This document shows, in pieces, positions 5,890 through 9,173 of a stretch of 9,173 nt of DNA (position 1 is its first letter; every line of letters starts with the position of its first letter). The position numbers were made by a program, and so were the translations under genes. Source of the stretch: Deltaproteobacteria bacterium. Lineage in GTDB: Bacteria > Desulfobacterota > Desulfobacteria > Desulfobacterales > JAFDCJ01. Under the pieces are notes generated by a model, which saw only the letters and a list, made by a program, of their open reading frames with translations, had not been told where the DNA came from and made no database searches. The stretch lies in contig JAFDDW010000048.1 in assembly GCA_019310665.1 (NCBI GenBank), positions 1 to 9,173 of the forward strand, read 5' to 3'.

Positions 5890-6063
5890 TTATTTTTGTG
5901 CATTTTGTGGCAAAAAAATTGTATTGGAATATTTTCACTGTCTTGTAACGATTGAATATTGAATATTTAAGGAATTCTTTCCATTTTAAAAAAGGACGGA
6001 GCGAAGCGACATCCACAAATATTCAATTTGCAATCTTCAATTTTCAATTCCGGCTCGTTCGGG
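5890..6063 (+). repeat. Dispersed intergenic repeat, copy B, with a 75-bp internal insertion
   Basis: Bases 5890-5919 match the first 30 bases of copy A with one mismatch. Bases 5995-6063 match the remaining 69 bases with about seven. Bases 5920-5994 are extra in this copy and contain another TTGAATATTGAATATTT-like segment. The CGGG end lies directly before the GGAGG of the flavoprotein gene, mirroring the position of copy A before V4R protein 1. Confidence 0.8.
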
Positions 6064-6066
6064 TTT

Positions 6067-6071
6067 GGAGG
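6067..6071 (+). promoter_or_regulatory. Shine-Dalgarno deciding the flavoprotein start
   Basis: GGAGG lies seven bases before the ATG at 6079. An in-frame TTG at 6028 would place the start inside repeat copy B with no ribosome-binding site, so it is rejected. Confidence 0.8.
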
Positions 6072-6078
6072 CCATAGC

Positions 6079-8037
6079 ATGACAGATATAATTTTCAGTT
6101 CATGGGGCGGAGAAATTATTGAAAACCGCGCCAATGAAACGCAAAGCCAGGTGTCAATCAAACATCAGGATTTGCCCGAATATTTCAAGCAGGACGAAAA
6201 GATCAAAGCATTGATGGGTTGGAAAGGAATTGTTCTGCGTTCGCCGGAGGTGGATATCATTGATCTATGCCGGGCATATTTTGAGGCCGTTCTGGAGCAT
6301 TCAAAAACCTGTGATAAATGTAACTACTGTAAGACGGGCTGGAAAGAGATGCTCGAGGTCTTTCAAGATATCGCCGACAACGAAGCGACCGAAGAGGACC
6401 TCGAATTTTTGCAGTCGGCTGCTGAAGCCATTGTCAGCAATGCAAAATGCAGCATCGGCAAATCCGGCCCGGCACCGTTGTTTCATGCGCTCAAATATTT
6501 TGCCGATGATTTTTCACAGGCCATCAGCGGTAAAAAACAGGTGTCAACGGGAACCTATTATTCAAAGCTCACCGCCCCCTGTTTAGATGCCTGCCCGATT
6601 CATCTCGATATTCCCAAATACATTGAGTTGATTAAAGACGCCAAATTTGCAGAATCACTTAATGTGATTCGCGAACGTCTGCCCTTACCGGGTGTTGTGG
6701 GGCGGGTCTGTTTTCGACCCTGCGAAAAACATTGCCGGCGCGGGAATTTAGACGAACCCATTTCGATAAAAGCGCTCAAGCGCTTTGTGGCGGATCATGA
6801 ACTGTCTGAGCAAAAGGAACCGGAATATGAGGTCACCCCCTCGGAAAACAACGGCAAAGTGGCCATTGTGGGTGCCGGTCCGGCTGGAATTACCTGTGCC
6901 TATCACCTGGCCCGCAACGGGCATGAGGTCACGATCTATGAGGCCCTGAGTGAACCGGGCGGCATGTCGGCTGTGGGTATTCCCGACTACCGGCTGCCTG
7001 GCAATATCCTGCAAAGTGAAGTGCAGCAAATTCAGAAAATGGGCGTTTCCATCAACTACGGTCAAACCATCGGAAAAGATATAACCCTCGCAACGCTCGA
7101 AAATGAATTCGATGCGGTGTTTGTCGGTATTGGTGCGCAGGACAGCACCGCCATGGCCATCGAAGGTGAAGACCGGGAATATCAGGGATTTATCCCGGGA
7201 CTTGCGTATTTGCGGGAAGTTAATGCCGGCCGCGATCCGTATCCGCCAGGCAAAAAAGTCGTGGTTGTCGGCGGCGGAAATGCCGCGATTGATTGTGTTC
7301 GCTGTTCCTTGCGCACCGACAAGGAAGATATTCATCTGGTTTACCGCAGGACCCGCAGCGAAATGCCGGCCGATGATGCCGAGATTCACGATGCCGAAGA
7401 AGAACAGGTGCAGTTCCACTTCTTGACTGCGCCGGTCCGTATCTTAGCTGAAGACGGTAAAGTGGTCGGCCTTGAATGCATCAAAATGGAACTTGGCCAA
7501 CCGGACGCCAGTGGAAGGCCGCGACCGGTGCCGATTGAAGGTTCGGAATTTGTTTTTGACTGCGATACCATCGTTTCAGCGATCGGACAGCAGGTTGATC
7601 TTACCTTGCTTGCCGGAATGGATGATGTTCAAACAACCAAATGGAATACCATTATCGTTGACGAATACACCAAGCAGAGCAACTGCTCAAAAATCTTTTT
7701 TGCCGGTGACTGTGAAACCGGACCGGATGCCTTGATTACTGCCTGCGCCGGCGGCCGCAGGGCTGCTCACAGCATCGACCGTTTTATTAATACGCAGACC
7801 CTTGAATATGATGACAATCACTACTTTGATAAACTTTTCGAAACCGTAAAAGTCTATGACCCGGATGAGGAAATCCTCAAGATCGAAAGCAAACAGCGCT
7901 TCCAGCCTAGCATGCTCCCACCGGACACGCGAAAATCGACCTTTGATGAAATCGAGCAAGGCCTATCCGCTCAGGAAGCCGTGGCTGAAGCCGAGCGATG
8001 CTTACGGTGTTACCAGGTTGCAACCATCGCCGTCTAG
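6079..8037 (+). CDS. NuoF-type [4Fe-4S] / GltD-like FAD-dependent oxidoreductase fusion
   Basis: The protein is 652 aa and cytoplasmic. Residues about 60-150 match the C-terminal iron-sulfur domain of NADH dehydrogenase NuoF: C78-x2-C81-x2-C84 (CDKCNYCKTGW) plus C124 in CSIGKSGPAPL. Residues about 160-240 resemble the Fer4_20 domain of GltD and dihydropyrimidine dehydrogenase (C168, C172, C211, C215, C219), with fewer cysteines than two full clusters need. Next come the FAD fold VAIVGAGPAG (261-270), the NAD(P)H fold VVVVGGGNAAID (394-405), the FAD-closing FAGDCETGPDAL (541-552), and a C-terminal CLRC (641-644). It probably passes electrons between NAD(P)H and an iron-sulfur partner rather than making glutamate, since no GltB is present. 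It is divergent from mtrH and abuts a CobW gene. The real partner is unknown. Confidence 0.85.
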   Translation: MTDIIFSSWGGEIIENRANETQSQVSIKHQDLPEYFKQDEKIKALMGWKGIVLRSPEVDIIDLCRAYFEAVLEHSKTCDKCNYCKTGWKEMLEVFQDIADNEATEEDLEFLQSAAEAIVSNAKCSIGKSGPAPLFHALKYFADDFSQAISGKKQVSTGTYYSKLTAPCLDACPIHLDIPKYIELIKDAKFAESLNVIRERLPLPGVVGRVCFRPCEKHCRRGNLDEPISIKALKRFVADHELSEQKEPEYEVTPSENNGKVAIVGAGPAGITCAYHLARNGHEVTIYEALSEPGGMSAVGIPDYRLPGNILQSEVQQIQKMGVSINYGQTIGKDITLATLENEFDAVFVGIGAQDSTAMAIEGEDREYQGFIPGLAYLREVNAGRDPYPPGKKVVVVGGGNAAIDCVRCSLRTDKEDIHLVYRRTRSEMPADDAEIHDAEEEQVQFHFLTAPVRILAEDGKVVGLECIKMELGQPDASGRPRPVPIEGSEFVFDCDTIVSAIGQQVDLTLLAGMDDVQTTKWNTIIVDEYTKQSNCSKIFFAGDCETGPDALITACAGGRRAAHSIDRFINTQTLEYDDNHYFDKLFETVKVYDPDEEILKIESKQRFQPSMLPPDTRKSTFDEIEQGLSAQEAVAEAERCLRCYQVATIAV

Positions 8038-9099
8038 ATGTGTGGGTCAAAACTCAAACGATCGGGCTCTATTAGGCCGAAAAATTCAATGAAAGAACCG
8101 CGCGGCAATCAGCCAGAATATAAAGCCGACCTTTTACTTTTAGCGGGCTTTTTGGGGGCGGGTAAAACCACCTTACTCAAAAGAATACTTTCCTGGGAAG
8201 CCGACCTCTCCGAAACCGTTGTCCTGGTGAATGAGTTTGGCGACATCGGCATCGATGGCGCCTTGCTTAAAGATTCCGGTTCTGACGTGATAGAGTTGAC
8301 CAGCGGATGTATTTGTTGCACGCTCAGCGCCGACTTACATCTATCGCTGACGCGGTTATGGAATCGATTCAAACCCCGCCGCATCTTAATAGAATCTTCA
8401 GGAGTTGCAGACCCCAAATCGATCGCCTCGGTCTTGAAGGAGCCGGGGTTAAGTCAATATATGGATCACAAAAAAACCGTTACGGTGTTGGATGCAGATT
8501 TTTGGGAGGCACGGGAGGTATTTGGGCCCCTTTTTTATAACCAGCTGGAGATGGCCGATTTAATTCTATTGAATAAAATTGATTTGGCAAAGCAAGAAAA
8601 AATTCCTCAGTTTCTTAAAGAAATTCATGCGGTTATACCCGGTTGCCAGGTAATCCCCACTATTCACTGTGGAATCGATCCGGAATCCCTCTGGGTAGCG
8701 GCCACGTCCAAAACGTTTCAATTAAAGCCCATCCGCTTTTTCCATCCGATTTCTTCGAACAGCAATACGGATTCAAGCGACCATCATCATTCTCACCAGG
8801 AACACGACAACCACACGGTAGATGCGTCGAGCTATGTCACGTTTTCTTTTCGGGATTCAAAAATTGTTGACGAGACTCGCTTTAAAAAATTTATCCGCAA
8901 CCTGCCATGGGAGGTCTTTCGTATAAAAGGTCCGGTGAGATTTGCCGATCGCGTGGTGATGCTCAACTTCGTCGGTGGCAAAGGCGAATGGATTCCCTGG
9001 GATGTTATCGGATGGGATATTAACCCGGAAGAGATTCTCAAGCAAGCAGCCTTTTGTTTTAGCAGCATTTATAAAGCCTCAACAGGCGCTCGTCCATAA
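8038..9099 (+). CDS. CobW/COG0523 (G3E family) GTPase, putative metal or cobalamin metallochaperone
   Basis: The product is 353 aa from the ATG that directly follows the flavoprotein TAG. A second in-frame ATG at 8089 gives 336 aa and starts closer to the conserved domain. Neither has a good ribosome-binding site, so coupling is likely. Motifs in long-form numbering: Walker A GFLGAGKTT (37-45), VNEFGDIGID (64-73), metal-binding CICC (91-94), ESSG (119-122), and the guanine-specificity motif NKID (179-182). A histidine-rich segment DHHHSHQEHDNH (248-259) precedes the CobW C-terminal domain (about 265-345). COG0523 proteins insert or deliver metals such as zinc or cobalt, or support corrinoid and nitrile hydratase enzymes. 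Beside mtrH and a flavoprotein, a role in maturing the corrinoid or zinc methyltransferase system is plausible but inferred. Confidence 0.85.
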   Translation: MCGSKLKRSGSIRPKNSMKEPRGNQPEYKADLLLLAGFLGAGKTTLLKRILSWEADLSETVVLVNEFGDIGIDGALLKDSGSDVIELTSGCICCTLSADLHLSLTRLWNRFKPRRILIESSGVADPKSIASVLKEPGLSQYMDHKKTVTVLDADFWEAREVFGPLFYNQLEMADLILLNKIDLAKQEKIPQFLKEIHAVIPGCQVIPTIHCGIDPESLWVAATSKTFQLKPIRFFHPISSNSNTDSSDHHHSHQEHDNHTVDASSYVTFSFRDSKIVDETRFKKFIRNLPWEVFRIKGPVRFADRVVMLNFVGGKGEWIPWDVIGWDINPEEILKQAAFCFSSIYKASTGARP

Positions 9100-9173
9100 C
9101 AAAATAAAATTTCATAAAGGATGAGCCGTCCCAGCGGGTTCTGACACCATGGAGGGTATCCGCCAGCGCAATG
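9059..9173 (-). CDS. Possible 3' end of a convergent gene, product unknown
   Basis: A minus-strand frame is open from the window edge to a TAA at 9059-9061. It encodes 37 residues including ADTLHGVRTRWDGSSF, with GC-rich third codon positions that look coding up to about 9120. The tail beyond that looks less so, and it would overlap the CobW 3' end by about 40 bases. I do not recognise the family. No plus-strand gene start with a ribosome-binding site is convincing in 9100-9173. Confidence 0.3.
   Translation of the reverse strand, partial: IALADTLHGVRTRWDGSSFMKFYFVMDERLLRLYKCC

Noticed and set aside
5741..6016. Minus-strand 91-codon frame between mtrH and the flavoprotein
   Set aside because: It runs through the repeat, has low-complexity composition and no ribosome-binding site.
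6028..6078. Upstream TTG start for the flavoprotein
   Set aside because: It lies in repeat copy B without a ribosome-binding site, while the ATG at 6079 has GGAGG at ideal spacing.
6748..7419. Minus-strand 223-codon frame inside the flavoprotein gene
   Set aside because: It is antisense to strongly conserved FAD and NAD(P)H folds, with no family resemblance of its own.

Overview
The window looks like accessory chromosome of an anaerobic deltaproteobacterium, most plausibly a sulfate reducer of the Desulfobacterales type. That placement is inferred from three things: the gene families (MtrH-type methyltransferase, NuoF/GltD-type iron-sulfur flavoprotein, cysteine-rich PAS kinase), the moderate GC content, and AT-rich intergenic repeats of a kind common in that group. 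No rRNA, tRNA or CRISPR array was seen.

Layout. Bases 1-277 carry no gene. They hold a 14-bp triplet repeat, a degenerate copy of a dispersed repeat and a small hairpin. From 278 to 4188 there are four tightly packed minus-strand genes, transcribed in the order V4R protein 1, V4R protein 2, hybrid-sensor-like (PAS-PAS-GAF) histidine kinase, NarL-type response regulator. All junctions abut or overlap, so this is one operon. The response regulator is cut off inside its helix-turn-helix. Bases 4189-4702 are intergenic, with repeat copy A, an AT-rich inverted repeat and a likely terminator. An MtrH-family methyltransferase follows on the minus strand (4703-5686). Bases 5687-6078 are a divergent regulatory region with a 22-bp-spaced direct repeat and repeat copy B. 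On the plus strand, an iron-sulfur flavoprotein (6079-8037) is followed directly by a CobW/COG0523 GTPase (8038-9099). The right edge may hold the 3' end of a convergent gene.

How the parts may fit together (inference). MtrH-family proteins move a methyl group between a corrinoid protein and a tetrahydropterin or tetrahydrofolate. The flavoprotein resembles NAD(P)H-linked electron-transfer partners, and the CobW protein resembles metal/cobalamin metallochaperones. The V4R/kinase/regulator operon is rich in cysteines and looks like a redox, metal or cofactor sensor. Together they suggest a C1 or methyl-transfer locus with its own sensory system. The substrate-specific methyltransferase and the corrinoid protein are not in the window.

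The most interesting points are: tandem paralogous V4R proteins with a two-CW-like cysteine kinase; the loss of the DNA-recognition helix in the cognate regulator; an inverted pair of about 100-bp repeats flanking mtrH, each ending at a neighbour's ribosome-binding site; and a flavoprotein and a GTPase in the same frame separated by one amber codon.
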